A stretch of 64,000 nt of DNA from Treponema sp. (GCA_024682655.1 JAIKYZ010000108.1:41377-105376); one strand, 5' to 3'. Shown: positions 24,971 to 34,141, numbered from the stretch's first letter. The notes: a model not told the origin generated them from the sequence alone. Program-made: numbers and translations.

Positions 24971-27250
24971 TCAGGCAAAAAATCCAATTCTTTTACTGGA
25001 AGATTCTTCATTTAATTTTTCTTTCTGAATATCACACAATTCAGAGATTATAAAATCAGAATTAATTTCTTCTTCGTCCAAAAATCGAATTCTGGAAGCA
25101 AGTCTGCCAAAATCACCGGGAGTAACAGAATTATAATCACATAATTCTCTTATCTGGGAATTTGTAAAATCATAAGAAGCAAAATATTTATAGAGTAATT
25201 TTTCAATTCCTTCTTCCTTCATGGCTGAAAATTCTGCAGTAATGTGGAACCTACGGAGCATAGCAGGGTCCATTATCTTTCTCAAATTAGTTGTACAAAT
25301 CAAAATTCCAGGGAATTCTTCCATTTGAGTTAGGAATTCATTTACCTGAGTTCTTTCCCAACTGTTTTTTGCCATATTTCTATCGGCAAAGAAAGAATCT
25401 GCTTCGTCAAATAATAAAATCATGTCATTTGCGGCAGCTTCTTCAAAGGCATCTTTAATGTTTTGTTCAGTTCCGCCAACATATTTATCTAAAATATCAC
25501 TGGCCCTTTTTAAGAGGATTTTTTTATTCAATTGGTTTGCTAAATATCTGGCAAATTCAGTTTTACCAGTACCACTTAAACCGTAAAGTAAAATTCTAAT
25601 TCCACTTTGAATATAATTACCACTTCCCATATTTTTCTGGGCAAAATTATCTGCATTTTTTACCATTTTTACAATTTTTTCTGCAGGAAGCGAAGAATTT
25701 AATACCGAACAATCATAAGAATCAGAAACTTTTTCCCTCATTTTTGAATTTCCGTTCAACAATAGAGAATTTTCTTTTAATACAATTTCTACATTACGAA
25801 TAATATTTTCACTTTCAATTGAATTTTCGTTAGAAAAACTTTTTATAGCCTTAACAACATTATCAACCGAAGCACCTGTTACGTGGTAAGCTCCAAGCAT
25901 ATCCAGAATCTTTTGCTGAGTGTTGTCAGCTAATTTAGTTTGCTGTAATTTTTTTAAGGCAATACTTTTTAGCATTTCAGGAGACATAGATTCAAACTTA
26001 AAAGAAAGAGTAAAACGTCTTCTTGTAGAATCTTCAATCTGTTCAATATGATTTACAATCCAAATTACTTTATTTTTAGAATTTTCAAGAATTTTATTAA
26101 TTGTACCTTTAGAATCAGAAGGAACCATAAATCCAAAAAAATTAGATTGAGTTTTTAAAAGGGTATCTGCTTCATCTACAATTAAAATAGTATCTGGACG
26201 AGTCAAACTTAAAAGACAATTCAATCTTTGTAGAACTTCGTTTTTAGACAATAATTCAGCTTCATTTTTGAAAATTACTGCCTTTTTACCACAACAATTT
26301 ACAAGAGACTTTGCATATTCAGTTTTACCACTGCCAGGTTTTCCGTAAAGTAAAAGAGAAACAGATTCCTGATTGTCTAAAATCTGCTTCATTACTTTTG
26401 TTTTATCCTTGGAAATAGAAAAAGAATCTAAATCATAAACTTTTGACGTATTGTCATATTTAATTAAATCAGAAAAATACAGGTTAAAATCCTGCTGTTC
26501 AATACAATCAATTAAAGCAGGATTAAATTCGTGATTTAGATTAAAAAATCCAAATTGAATTAATTTACCATCCGGCCTTAAAATTTTACCAACATCTTTT
26601 TTATCTATTCCCAAAAGAAGAGAATACAATTCATCTGCATTGGCAGTATTGTCAGTAAGAATATTATCCAAATAAGAAATAGTTGCTTTTCGGTACCTTG
26701 CAATAATGTAAAGAGCTTCGCTATCCGAAAGCTCAAGTTCATTTTGCAAGAATTTTACCTTGCTTAAATCATAAATCATTTTTTTATATTTAACTGGAAC
26801 CCGAATTTGTTTACTTTCGATAGCTTTTAGTGGATTATTTGCAAAAAATACCAGGGCAATTAATTTTCCTAAAGTTCCCCTTTCTTCTGCAATCAGACAC
26901 CTGAAATAATTTGTTTGAAGTTCATTTTTTAAATCAGCATAACGGTGGATTTTATCGTCTTGAGTGTAGTAAAAATTTTCATTTTCGGAAGATAAATTCA
27001 ACTTACCTTCTTTTTCCAGGCGAGCAACATAAGCATTAAGAATCTTTTTTAAAAGTTTTTCTTTTTTTAGAGAAGAAACTAAGGAAAAGAAAAGATGTTC
27101 AGCATCTTCTTCACACGACATAAAATCTGAATTTGCTTTGTCTTTTACAACTAAATAAAAATATACAGCTGTAACCATTTTTTCAGTTTCGTCTAAACTG
27201 TAAGCTGGATTTTGATTCCTACGGTTATAAATATATCTTCTTCTTGGCAT
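24971..27250 (-). CDS. Tandem AAA-domain ATPase, function unknown
   Basis: The product is 759 residues from the chosen ATG. An N-terminal region of about 290 residues, charged and helical, has no recognisable domain. AAA domain 1 has Walker A GKPGSGKT (about 303-310), Walker B ILIVDEAD and RRRF. AAA domain 2 has Walker A GLSGTGKT (about 557-564), the YVGGTEQNI pore-loop region, Walker B LLFDEAD and an RR sensor. Two complete ATPase modules suggest an unfoldase or remodelling ring in the Cdc48/FtsH-like class. The frame beginning with TTG at 27277 is rejected because a promoter (27258-27285) ends 7 nt before 27250. It is a single gene flanked by repeats. Confidence 0.85.
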   Translation of the reverse strand: MPRRRYIYNRRNQNPAYSLDETEKMVTAVYFYLVVKDKANSDFMSCEEDAEHLFFSLVSSLKKEKLLKKILNAYVARLEKEGKLNLSSENENFYYTQDDKIHRYADLKNELQTNYFRCLIAEERGTLGKLIALVFFANNPLKAIESKQIRVPVKYKKMIYDLSKVKFLQNELELSDSEALYIIARYRKATISYLDNILTDNTANADELYSLLLGIDKKDVGKILRPDGKLIQFGFFNLNHEFNPALIDCIEQQDFNLYFSDLIKYDNTSKVYDLDSFSISKDKTKVMKQILDNQESVSLLLYGKPGSGKTEYAKSLVNCCGKKAVIFKNEAELLSKNEVLQRLNCLLSLTRPDTILIVDEADTLLKTQSNFFGFMVPSDSKGTINKILENSKNKVIWIVNHIEQIEDSTRRRFTLSFKFESMSPEMLKSIALKKLQQTKLADNTQQKILDMLGAYHVTGASVDNVVKAIKSFSNENSIESENIIRNVEIVLKENSLLLNGNSKMREKVSDSYDCSVLNSSLPAEKIVKMVKNADNFAQKNMGSGNYIQSGIRILLYGLSGTGKTEFARYLANQLNKKILLKRASDILDKYVGGTEQNIKDAFEEAAANDMILLFDEADSFFADRNMAKNSWERTQVNEFLTQMEEFPGILICTTNLRKIMDPAMLRRFHITAEFSAMKEEGIEKLLYKYFASYDFTNSQIRELCDYNSVTPGDFGRLASRIRFLDEEEINSDFIISELCDIQKEKLNEESSSKRIGFFA

Positions 27251-27257
27251 AGAACTT

Positions 27258-27285
27258 AATATAGTGCTTTTATTCAAAATGCCAA
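27258..27285 (-). promoter_or_regulatory. Promoter of the AAA ATPase gene
   Basis: -35 TTGGCA (27285-27280), a 16-bp spacer and -10 TATATT (27263-27258) end 7 nt before the ATG at 27250. This places the transcription start at or next to the start codon. Confidence 0.75.
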
Positions 27286-27304
27286 TTTTTTTTCAGATAT
27301 AGGA

Positions 27305-27554
27305 GGGGACAGACCCCTAACATTGCCCAAAGGTTCACATCAAGGGGACAGACCCCTACAATCACTAAACAACACACATCAATGGGGACAGACCCCTACA
27401 ATTGCCAAATAACACACATCAATGGGGACAGACCCCTACAATCGCCAAACAACACACATCAATGGGGACAGACCCCTAACCCCGCCGGAGATAAAAAAAA
27501 AAAGAGGTCTGTCCCCACAGAATCACAATCGTTTTTCCAAAGGGGACAGACCTC
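27305..27554 (+). repeat. Regular 40-bp-period tandem array of GGGGACAGACCCC, with two flanking inverted copies
   Basis: Motif copies start at 27305, 27344, 27384, 27424 and 27464, so spacing is 39, 40, 40 and 40 bp. The 27-bp interval is almost the same each time (TACAATYGCCAAAYAACAC then ACATCAAT), diverging only in the first unit. A reversed copy lies at 27505-27517 and one more at 27542-27554. Short open frames over the array read as MGTDPYN, NGDRPL and WGQTP, and are not genes. Confidence 0.93.
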
Positions 27555-27597
27555 TATTAAAAATAAAAATTAAAACTGAATATCTTCTAAAAACGCT

Positions 27598-28269
27598 TTA
27601 TTTCAATAATTTACTTAATGGTTTTGCAACTAAAGAAACGGCTGGTCCAATTAAAATAGACATGGCACTAGCGCCAATCAAAGAACCTTGAATTCCATCC
27701 TGGCTAAACAGGCTCACAAGAATTCCAATTCCCATTGCAAGGAAGTCATAAATAATTCTGATTACAAAATATGGAACTTTTGGAAGTGCTTCACTAATAA
27801 TCGAAGGAAGAGCATCATAAGGAGCAACTCCCATTTGTGCATTCATATAAATTGCCGCAACAACAACAAATAAAAGAAGGGCAAGAACAAAGATTCCAAT
27901 TTTAGGCGCAAGTGAACAAGTCATTATAAAATCATGTAAACCACATTTAGCCCAAATCCAGCGGCATAAATCAACTGTGTAACCAATCAAAATCATGTTG
28001 GCCAAGGTTCCAAATCCAATTCTGTTAGCACCTGTAAAAAAGACAATTACCAGCATAAGACCATAAACAATAACTTCTGTAGTACCCAATGAAAGTTTTA
28101 TGGTATGAGCAATATTAAAATTCATAAAACTGGCGGGGTCTGTCCCCCAATTAATTTCCAGCAAAATAGAAACAAAAAATCCCATGAACAAAACTGCTGG
28201 AAGCATAAAGGCAAGTCTTTTCCAAAAATTAGGAACTATAAACTGCTTAAAAGAAAATTTGTATTTCAT
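27598..28269 (-). CDS. YczE/YitT-like integral membrane protein
   Basis: The 223-residue protein from the chosen ATG has five or six hydrophobic helices. Pattern elements of the YczE/YyaS/YitT group are visible: WGTDPASFMN in the first loop, GTTEVIVYGL, and MGVAPYDALPSII in the fourth. Members are often annotated as transporters but have no settled function. The ATG at 28269 is preferred over an upstream start at 28323 because GAGG lies 6 nt before it. A GGGGTCTGTCCCC match (28135-28147) underlies GTDP here. This tetrapeptide is expected in the family, so it may not be a repeat insertion. Confidence 0.75.
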   Translation of the reverse strand: MKYKFSFKQFIVPNFWKRLAFMLPAVLFMGFFVSILLEINWGTDPASFMNFNIAHTIKLSLGTTEVIVYGLMLVIVFFTGANRIGFGTLANMILIGYTVDLCRWIWAKCGLHDFIMTCSLAPKIGIFVLALLLFVVVAAIYMNAQMGVAPYDALPSIISEALPKVPYFVIRIIYDFLAMGIGILVSLFSQDGIQGSLIGASAMSILIGPAVSLVAKPLSKLLK

Positions 28270-28327
28270 AAAAATCCTCAATGAAATGTAAGTATATAGA
28301 TTTCCAGAATCTAAAACAATCAAAAAC

Positions 28328-29596
28328 TTACTTACTTAAAGGAATTTCTATTTCTAAATCACTTAAAGGGAATGTACAACAGGGATGAATTGCCCCGTAA
28401 GTTATATCTGCACTACGCCTGTATTCCATCTTCTGTGGTACAAAAATCTGGCCCGAAATTAAATTAGAATGACACCAGCCACATTCTCCACTTCGGCATC
28501 TTGCAGGGACACAAACTCCATTCTTTTCCAAAGTCTGAAGAATTGTATCTCTTGGGCTTCCCTTTACAATCGTCACTTCCCCACAAATCCTTACTTTTAT
28601 CTCTACCTCATCAAGATTACAGCCTGGATAATCCTTCTGCTTTTGAGCATCATGAATTTCACCATACATATCTTTACGGATATATTTTTTGATTAGCTTT
28701 AACTTTTCAAATTCTCCATCCAAAAAATCATACATAGGCTGAGGCCCGCAAACAAAAACCGAATAAGGCTGATCAGAAGGAGCGTATTTTTTAATTAAAT
28801 CTGCTGTAATAAAACCTTTTTCATAACTTACAAGATTCTGTCCACCATCACTCTTATCAGAAATTCCAGGATTTTCATCACTTAAAACATAAACAACTTT
28901 AATTTTTGGACATTCCTGTGCAAGCTTATCAAACTCATCTTTGAATAAAATTTGATCAAAATTTCTGCTTCCGTAGAGTAAAATCAGGTTAAAATCTTCA
29001 TTTTTTTGCAAAATTGCCCTGGAAAAACTCAAAAATGGAGTAATTCCACTTCCACCTGCAATTCCAATTACAGTCTTTGCATCTCTTAAAGGAACATAAT
29101 TAAAAGAAGCTTCTGGCGCAGAAATTTCAACAATATCATTTTCTTTCCACTTATTTAGAATAAAATTAGAAACTTCTCCACCTTTAACAGCTTTTACCGC
29201 AATCTGATAAGAACCATCCTGGTAGACAGAATTTCCACCATCAGAGACAGGTAAAGATTCATCTGGAGAAGAAGATAAAGAATAGGCCCTCGAAATCTGT
29301 CTACCATCAATTTCAACAAAAACACTGATATAACTTCCTGCCGCAAAATAAGCCAACTGACTAGTGCCTTTTTCCTGACAAGGAATAAAAGTAAATCTCT
29401 TACAATCCGGACCAAAAGTTTCAACCCTGGCTATTTTTACAAATTGCCTGTCTGGATGCAATTTTCTGGCCAGGGCATTTACAGAATATTCCTGGGGAAT
29501 TTCTTCCTCCCCGGCTAATTTAAATCGTCTTTTTCTTTCCCTCAAAATCGAAAAAATCTTAAAAGGATTTAATGAACGCAAATAATTTCTACTCAT
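28328..29596 (-). CDS. FAD/NAD(P) oxidoreductase with C-terminal 2Fe-2S ferredoxin domain
   Basis: The 422-residue electron-transfer flavoprotein has an FAD-binding barrel with RAYSLSSSP. A NAD(P) domain with GIAGGSGITPF and VFCGPQPM follows, then a plant-type ferredoxin domain with CxxxxCxxC (CRSGECGWC) plus a distal Cys. It should pass electrons from NAD(P)H through FAD to the iron-sulfur centre and on to a partner. The start at 29596 follows GGAGG by 9 nt and overlaps the stop of the CrtI-like gene by 8 nt, so that neighbour is the likely acceptor. Confidence 0.88.
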   Translation of the reverse strand: MSRNYLRSLNPFKIFSILRERKRRFKLAGEEEIPQEYSVNALARKLHPDRQFVKIARVETFGPDCKRFTFIPCQEKGTSQLAYFAAGSYISVFVEIDGRQISRAYSLSSSPDESLPVSDGGNSVYQDGSYQIAVKAVKGGEVSNFILNKWKENDIVEISAPEASFNYVPLRDAKTVIGIAGGSGITPFLSFSRAILQKNEDFNLILLYGSRNFDQILFKDEFDKLAQECPKIKVVYVLSDENPGISDKSDGGQNLVSYEKGFITADLIKKYAPSDQPYSVFVCGPQPMYDFLDGEFEKLKLIKKYIRKDMYGEIHDAQKQKDYPGCNLDEVEIKVRICGEVTIVKGSPRDTILQTLEKNGVCVPARCRSGECGWCHSNLISGQIFVPQKMEYRRSADITYGAIHPCCTFPLSDLEIEIPLSK

Positions 29597-31097
29597 CTTT
29601 TTGGGCCTCCTTTTTAATTTCTTCAACAGCATTTATTCCCGATTTATAAGTTTGATTGTAACCCAAAGAACCTTCCGTATAGGCTCCTACATAATGCAAA
29701 CCTTTAATTGGCTTTTCAAAATGCTTAAAAACTGTTCTTACAAATATTCCATCCCAATTTGAAGTCTGATATCCATAAGGAGTACCGTTTGGACTTCCAA
29801 TATAACGGCTAAAAGTAACCGGACTGGCAACTTCAATTTCTTCAATGTATGGTTTGATTTTTATTCCAGTTGTTTTTTCATAATAATCAATCATTTCTTC
29901 GGCAATTTTATATTTTGTTTTCCTGTAATCCTGAACTTTCACCTTAGCCCATTCATCACCATAAACAGAAGTTGTAATGGACATAACACAAGTCCCCTTT
30001 GGACTAAAATCTGGAAGAGTAACATTCATATTATTTACAATTACCCAGCCCTTTCCGCCTAAACCATGACTTTGTTCAAACTGCTCTTTTGGACTGGCCG
30101 ATTGCTGAAGAAAAACCGTATAATCTTCAACACCAAGCTCTTGAGCGCTTTTATTTAATCCCAGATAAACCGTAACAAAAGAAAGAGCTAATTGACGGGC
30201 ATTTACTCTTTTCAATTCAATTTGCGGAACTTCTTTTTTATCAATCAACTTTCCGTAAATATCATTTGGATAACAGTTGCAAATTATATCTTTGGCGTAA
30301 TATTCTTTTCCACCGGCAATAACACCGTAAGCCTGACCATCTTTTACAAGAATCTTTGTAACAGGACAGTTATAAAAAATCTGACCACCATTCTGTCTGA
30401 TAACTTTTTCGATGGACATAGAAATTTCATGAGAAGTTTTTTTAGGCATTCCGGCACCATCAAGAACATAAATGTAATCCATCATACCCATCATAAAAGC
30501 ACACATGGTATTTGTAGCTTCCCCAACGTATGGCCAGTAAGTTGAAATAATATGCTGAGCTTTTTTAGGAATTCCAAGCAAATCCATAACTTTTTCGGTG
30601 GAATAAGAAACCATCCTCAAAAGATTCATAATATCAGGAAAATCCTTTGCCTTGATGTTGGATAAATTATTTACGATTTTTATACATTTTTCTTCGTAAT
30701 CAAAAAATCTCTTTACTCTTTCGTAAGAACCTGGAACTTCCTCGTCCACTTTTTTACAGAATTCTTCAATTCCACAGGGAAGCCGGCAATCATATTTTTC
30801 CTTAGGATCAGTTGAAATTACACGGTAGGTAGAATTTTCATGATGAAATTTAAAATCGGTTCCCAGAATATCAAAAACCTTTCTGGTAGAACCCGGATTT
30901 TTTTCGGAACCAACCTGGGCCATTTCGTGCAAAGAAGGTTCAAATTCAAATCTCCCCCGCCTAAAACTGGAAGCAGAACCACCTGGCAGATTATGTTTTT
31001 CAAAAATTAAAGTTTTAAGGCCCTCTTTACTGGCATAAGCCGCCGCAGTCAGACCACCATTCCCCGCTCCGATGACAATAACATCATATTTTTCCAT
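29589..31097 (-). CDS. CrtI/retinol-saturase-like FAD-dependent oxidoreductase
   Basis: The 502-residue protein has an N-terminal dinucleotide fold, YDVIVIGAGNGGLTAA, followed by EKHNLPGGSAS, the pattern of the phytoene desaturase and retinol saturase group. A C-terminal GLHYVGAYTEGSLG closes the FAD site. The substrate is unknown; an unsaturated lipid or isoprenoid is plausible. It is translationally coupled to the flavin/2Fe-2S reductase downstream. The start at 31097 is set by TATATT (31111-31106) 8 nt upstream with no SD. The longer frame from 31130 is rejected. Confidence 0.85.
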   Translation of the reverse strand: MEKYDVIVIGAGNGGLTAAAYASKEGLKTLIFEKHNLPGGSASSFRRGRFEFEPSLHEMAQVGSEKNPGSTRKVFDILGTDFKFHHENSTYRVISTDPKEKYDCRLPCGIEEFCKKVDEEVPGSYERVKRFFDYEEKCIKIVNNLSNIKAKDFPDIMNLLRMVSYSTEKVMDLLGIPKKAQHIISTYWPYVGEATNTMCAFMMGMMDYIYVLDGAGMPKKTSHEISMSIEKVIRQNGGQIFYNCPVTKILVKDGQAYGVIAGGKEYYAKDIICNCYPNDIYGKLIDKKEVPQIELKRVNARQLALSFVTVYLGLNKSAQELGVEDYTVFLQQSASPKEQFEQSHGLGGKGWVIVNNMNVTLPDFSPKGTCVMSITTSVYGDEWAKVKVQDYRKTKYKIAEEMIDYYEKTTGIKIKPYIEEIEVASPVTFSRYIGSPNGTPYGYQTSNWDGIFVRTVFKHFEKPIKGLHYVGAYTEGSLGYNQTYKSGINAVEEIKKEAQKDE

Positions 31098-31161
31098 ATA
31101 AAATAAATATAACACAATAAATAGAGCCAAGTGCAGAAAGAATTTATAAATTTTACAAAAT

Positions 31162-31194
31162 AAAAAAAAAGGCCCGAAGAATAAACTTCAGGCC
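31162..31194 (-). terminator. Rho-independent terminator after the DUF4867 gene
   Basis: On the minus strand GGCCTGAAG (31194-31186), a 6-nt loop and CTTCGGGCC (31179-31171) form a 9-bp stem with one G-U-type pair. A run of nine T follows. It lies 22 nt after the stop of the upstream gene. Confidence 0.92.
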
Positions 31195-31215
31195 AAAATA
31201 ATCAAAAGTCAAAAA

Positions 31216-31869
31216 CTATTTGTTTCTTGCCAAATCAATATTGATTCCAGACAAACCAACAAAAGCACCAGACTTAGCTTCATTTGAATCAGGATGAGCA
31301 ATGAGCCATTTATTTCTAGCCCAAAGCAATTTATCTTCAAGATTCTTTTCGCTAATCTTAGGTTTTTCAGTGTTAGTATCCTTTGGAAGAACAATAACAA
31401 CACGGAAACCTTCTTTAGAAACTTCTCCATTCTTTACAGCATTACATGGAGCATAATGTAAAGTTGTTTCGTAAACTTGTACAATAGTTCCCTTTGGAAC
31501 ATAAAAAGCTTCAACAGCAGAAGTATTTAATTTTCCATTTTTTACAGACTGAAGAGGTGCAAGAAGTAAAACAATATCGTTAGAAGGAATATTTAATTCA
31601 GAACCACGATGATATTCAAGACAATTTAATTTTGTGTTGAAACCGTTACAGTAACCAATCTGAATAGGCATACCACCGTAAGCATTTTCACTTAATTCCT
31701 TTGCAATTGGAAGAGCTTCAAGATTTTTATCCCCTGGCTCATAGCAAGTAGCACCTTCAGTTTTAGGTGTCGATTCATCTAATTTTTTCAAAAGGTCAGT
31801 TACATCATAACCAGTCAAGACCTTACCATATTTCTCAAAAGCATGAGAAAAAACTGATTTAATACGCAT
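31216..31869 (-). CDS. DUF4867 family protein (cupin-like)
   Basis: The 217-residue cytoplasmic protein matches the DUF4867 pattern as I remember it: IQIGYCNGFNTKLNCLEYHRGSE, then VEAFYVPKGTIVQVYETTLHYAPC, a cupin-like strand series with conserved Tyr, His and Glu. The family often sits with sugar-acid catabolism, but here it is alone. The start is supported by AGGAGTAA. It ends in a clean terminator, so it is monocistronic. The catalytic role is not established. Confidence 0.8.
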   Translation of the reverse strand: MRIKSVFSHAFEKYGKVLTGYDVTDLLKKLDESTPKTEGATCYEPGDKNLEALPIAKELSENAYGGMPIQIGYCNGFNTKLNCLEYHRGSELNIPSNDIVLLLAPLQSVKNGKLNTSAVEAFYVPKGTIVQVYETTLHYAPCNAVKNGEVSKEGFRVVIVLPKDTNTEKPKISEKNLEDKLLWARNKWLIAHPDSNEAKSGAFVGLSGINIDLARNK

Positions 31870-31986
31870 TATTTACTCCTATAAAACTATAAAAAGCCGC
31901 CAAAGCGGTTAGCCAAGAATAATTTTATCACCCTAAAGATTATTTTGCATTAGGAAAAACACTTGATTTGCAGAAAACTTATACAG

Positions 31987-32091
31987 GCGGGGAAAGCCTT
32001 CCCCTCGCTCCAAAGCCTTTCAGACTTTTCCGCTACCCCTTCCAGCGGGGACTAAGCCCCGCAACGCCCCAAGTGGAGGGGACAGACCCCA
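31987..32091 (-). repeat. GGCGTTGCGGG-family repeat with adjacent GGGGACAGACCCC
   Basis: This reverse-oriented copy (GCGGGGAAAGCC to CAACGCCCC, 31987-32070) is followed 8 bp later by a motif copy at 32079-32091. It occupies the middle of the 359-bp gap 31870-32228. The rest holds a short GC hairpin ahead of the DUF4867 start and the GH5 upstream region. Confidence 0.88.
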
Positions 32092-32228
32092 CCCACAATT
32101 TATGCATTTTTTTTCATAAATATTTGTTTTTGCACAAAATGTTACCTCTTTAGCCACAATTTTGCCTTTTATTTTTTTAAATCAAAAGTAGATTTTAACT
32201 GTTCAAATATCATTTTATGGAGGCTCTT

Positions 32229-34028
32229 ATGATTTTGATTAAAAGCAATCCAGTAAAAAAAGTTTTACCAATTTTATTAATTTCATTTTTTAATATGGCT
32301 TTAATTTTTACATCTTGCGGACACGCCAGTGTAGAAAGTAGAGAAAATGAAGAAGAAAACGAATCTACAGAAAACGAATCTACAGAAAACAAATCTACAG
32401 AAATAGAACTTATAACTGCAGATCCCTATACCTACACATCTAAAGACGTAAGTTATATTGAAAATTTATCTGGAGTAGAATTCACAAAAGAAATGGGAAA
32501 CGGAATAAATCTTGGAAACACCATGGAAGCAACTGCAACTTGGATTCCTTTTTCTACTGAAGATATGACAGAATATGAACAAGCCTGGGGACAACCAGTT
32601 ACAACAAAGGAAATGTTTCAGTCAATGAAGTCAGCAGGTTTTGATTCAGTTCGTATTCCGGTAGCATGGACTCATACAATGGACTGGAGCCGTGGTGATT
32701 TTGAAATTAATAAAAATTATCTGGCCCGGGTAAAAACAGTTGTAGATTACGCTTTAGATTCTGGCCTGATTGTAATGATTAATGATCACTGGGATTATGG
32801 CTGGTGGGGATTATTCAGTCACGATGAAGAACTAGCCTGGAAAATCTATAAGGCAATCTGGAATCAAGTTGGAACCTATTTCAAAGATTATCCACTTACC
32901 TTAATTTTTGAAGGTGGAAATGAAGAAATTGGAGATAGATTAAATGATGCAATTTCAAACAGTAGTGATTCACGTTTAGATTCTTCAATCAATTACACAA
33001 GCCAAGGAACTCTTACAGAAGCAGAATGTTATGCAAAACTTCTGGAAATAAATCAGACATTTGTAGATATAATTCGAGCCCAGGGTGGAAATAACGAAAA
33101 AAGATTCCTTTTAATTCCTGGCTACAATACTGATATTGATAAAACTACAGCTTCCTCTTACCAGATGCCAAGTGATTCAAGTAATACAGTGCAAAAGTTA
33201 ATTGTTTCAGTCCATTACTATCTCCCAGCTACTTATGCCATAGCAGACAAGTCCTCAAATTCCTGGGGATATTCAGATACCTGGGGAACAGACGCCGAAA
33301 TACTTGCCCAAAATGAATATTTTTATAAATTAAAAACTTTTGTTGATAAGGGATATGGAGTAATTATTGGTGAATATGGTGCAGCCTCAAAAGATGATGG
33401 TGATGAGGATGTAATTACAAAAAAAGACGGAATGGAAGAATGGATGACAAATATTCTGGACAACAGCGATAAATACAATTACTGTCCTTTCCTCTGGGAT
33501 TGTAATACTTTCTTTAAAAAAGATGGTTCACAATTAGGCTTTACCGATTCAGAAATTGCAGATGTATACGATGGCCGTAACTATGCCGCAGAAAAAGAAG
33601 GTAATTCTGATGGTGGAACTATTAATTATTCTGCGCCAGAAACTATTCTTTCCTATGAAAGTAGCAGTATAAAAGTAAGTGGTAATAACTACTCAAGTAC
33701 TTTTACACTAAGTAAAGAAAAAAGTATTACTAAGGGGCAAACAATAACAGTAACATACAAAAGACCAGCAATCACAAGCGATTATGTTGCCCATTACATT
33801 CAAATTACTTCAAGCAATCAAAAAGATATGATTTCTAACATCTGGGATAATGGCAGTCATATTACTTATCCATCAAAATCAGAAGGAACTATAACTCTAA
33901 AATATACAGCAACAGAAGATTTTAATTTAAACTCTCTAACCCTTACAATTATAAATCCAGAAGGAGAAGGTATAACACCATCTTCTGCACTAACAATTAC
34001 TGACTTTTCTGTAAAAGTAAGCAATTAA
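32229..34028 (+). CDS. GH5 endoglucanase lipoprotein with C-terminal accessory domain
   Basis: The product is about 599 residues. A lipoprotein signal precedes FTSCGHAS, followed by a Glu/Asn/Ser/Thr linker with three 5-residue repeats (NESTE-type). The GH5 domain (about 70-450) has MGNGINLGNT, INDHWDYGWW, the acid/base Glu in EGGNEE and the nucleophile Glu in VIIGEYGAA. A beta-rich domain of about 130 residues follows (probable carbohydrate binding, family not recognised). It should cut cellulose or another beta-1,4-glucan at the cell surface. The start at 32229 is chosen for GGAGG upstream. A paralogue lies at 36673. Confidence 0.92.
   Translation: MILIKSNPVKKVLPILLISFFNMALIFTSCGHASVESRENEEENESTENESTENKSTEIELITADPYTYTSKDVSYIENLSGVEFTKEMGNGINLGNTMEATATWIPFSTEDMTEYEQAWGQPVTTKEMFQSMKSAGFDSVRIPVAWTHTMDWSRGDFEINKNYLARVKTVVDYALDSGLIVMINDHWDYGWWGLFSHDEELAWKIYKAIWNQVGTYFKDYPLTLIFEGGNEEIGDRLNDAISNSSDSRLDSSINYTSQGTLTEAECYAKLLEINQTFVDIIRAQGGNNEKRFLLIPGYNTDIDKTTASSYQMPSDSSNTVQKLIVSVHYYLPATYAIADKSSNSWGYSDTWGTDAEILAQNEYFYKLKTFVDKGYGVIIGEYGAASKDDGDEDVITKKDGMEEWMTNILDNSDKYNYCPFLWDCNTFFKKDGSQLGFTDSEIADVYDGRNYAAEKEGNSDGGTINYSAPETILSYESSSIKVSGNNYSSTFTLSKEKSITKGQTITVTYKRPAITSDYVAHYIQITSSNQKDMISNIWDNGSHITYPSKSEGTITLKYTATEDFNLNSLTLTIINPEGEGITPSSALTITDFSVKVSN
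32355..32399 (+). repeat. Three 15-bp tandem repeats in the GH5 linker
   Basis: The unit GAAAACGAATCTACA occurs three times with one change. It encodes repeated ENEST/ENKST in the flexible linker between lipid anchor and catalytic domain, and is prone to length change by slippage. Confidence 0.9.
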
Positions 34029-34044
34029 AGTTTTTTATAAAATC

Positions 34045-34088
34045 AAGGGGACAGACCCCTAACAATAGAGGTCTGTCCCCTTTGTTTT
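34045..34088 (+). terminator. Terminator-like hairpin made from an inverted pair of GGGGACAGACCCC
   Basis: AAGGGGACAGACC (34045-34057) and GGTCTGTCCCCTT (34070-34082) form a 13-bp perfect stem with a 12-nt loop. TGTTTTC-type T-rich DNA follows. It begins 17 bp after the GH5 stop, so the repeat pair probably serves as its terminator. Confidence 0.8.
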
Positions 34089-34141
34089 CGACTTTTAAAA
34101 ATTACTTTTTTTTTACCTTCCTTCACACTACAATGTAAAAC

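Noticed and set aside
27305..27476. CRISPR-like array (regular 13-bp repeat with 27-bp intervals)
   Set aside because: The intervals are nearly identical to one another, so they are not spacers. The repeat is only 13 bp and occurs singly all over the window, and no cas gene is present.
27382..27691. Short open frames MGTDPYN.. and similar across the array
   Set aside because: They are translations of the repeat array, with no ribosome-binding site and no conserved sequence beyond the motif.
28135..28147. Motif match inside the YczE-like gene as another repeat insertion
   Set aside because: GTDP at this place is expected in the YczE/YitT family, so the 13-bp match may be chance on native codons. 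There is no extra length.
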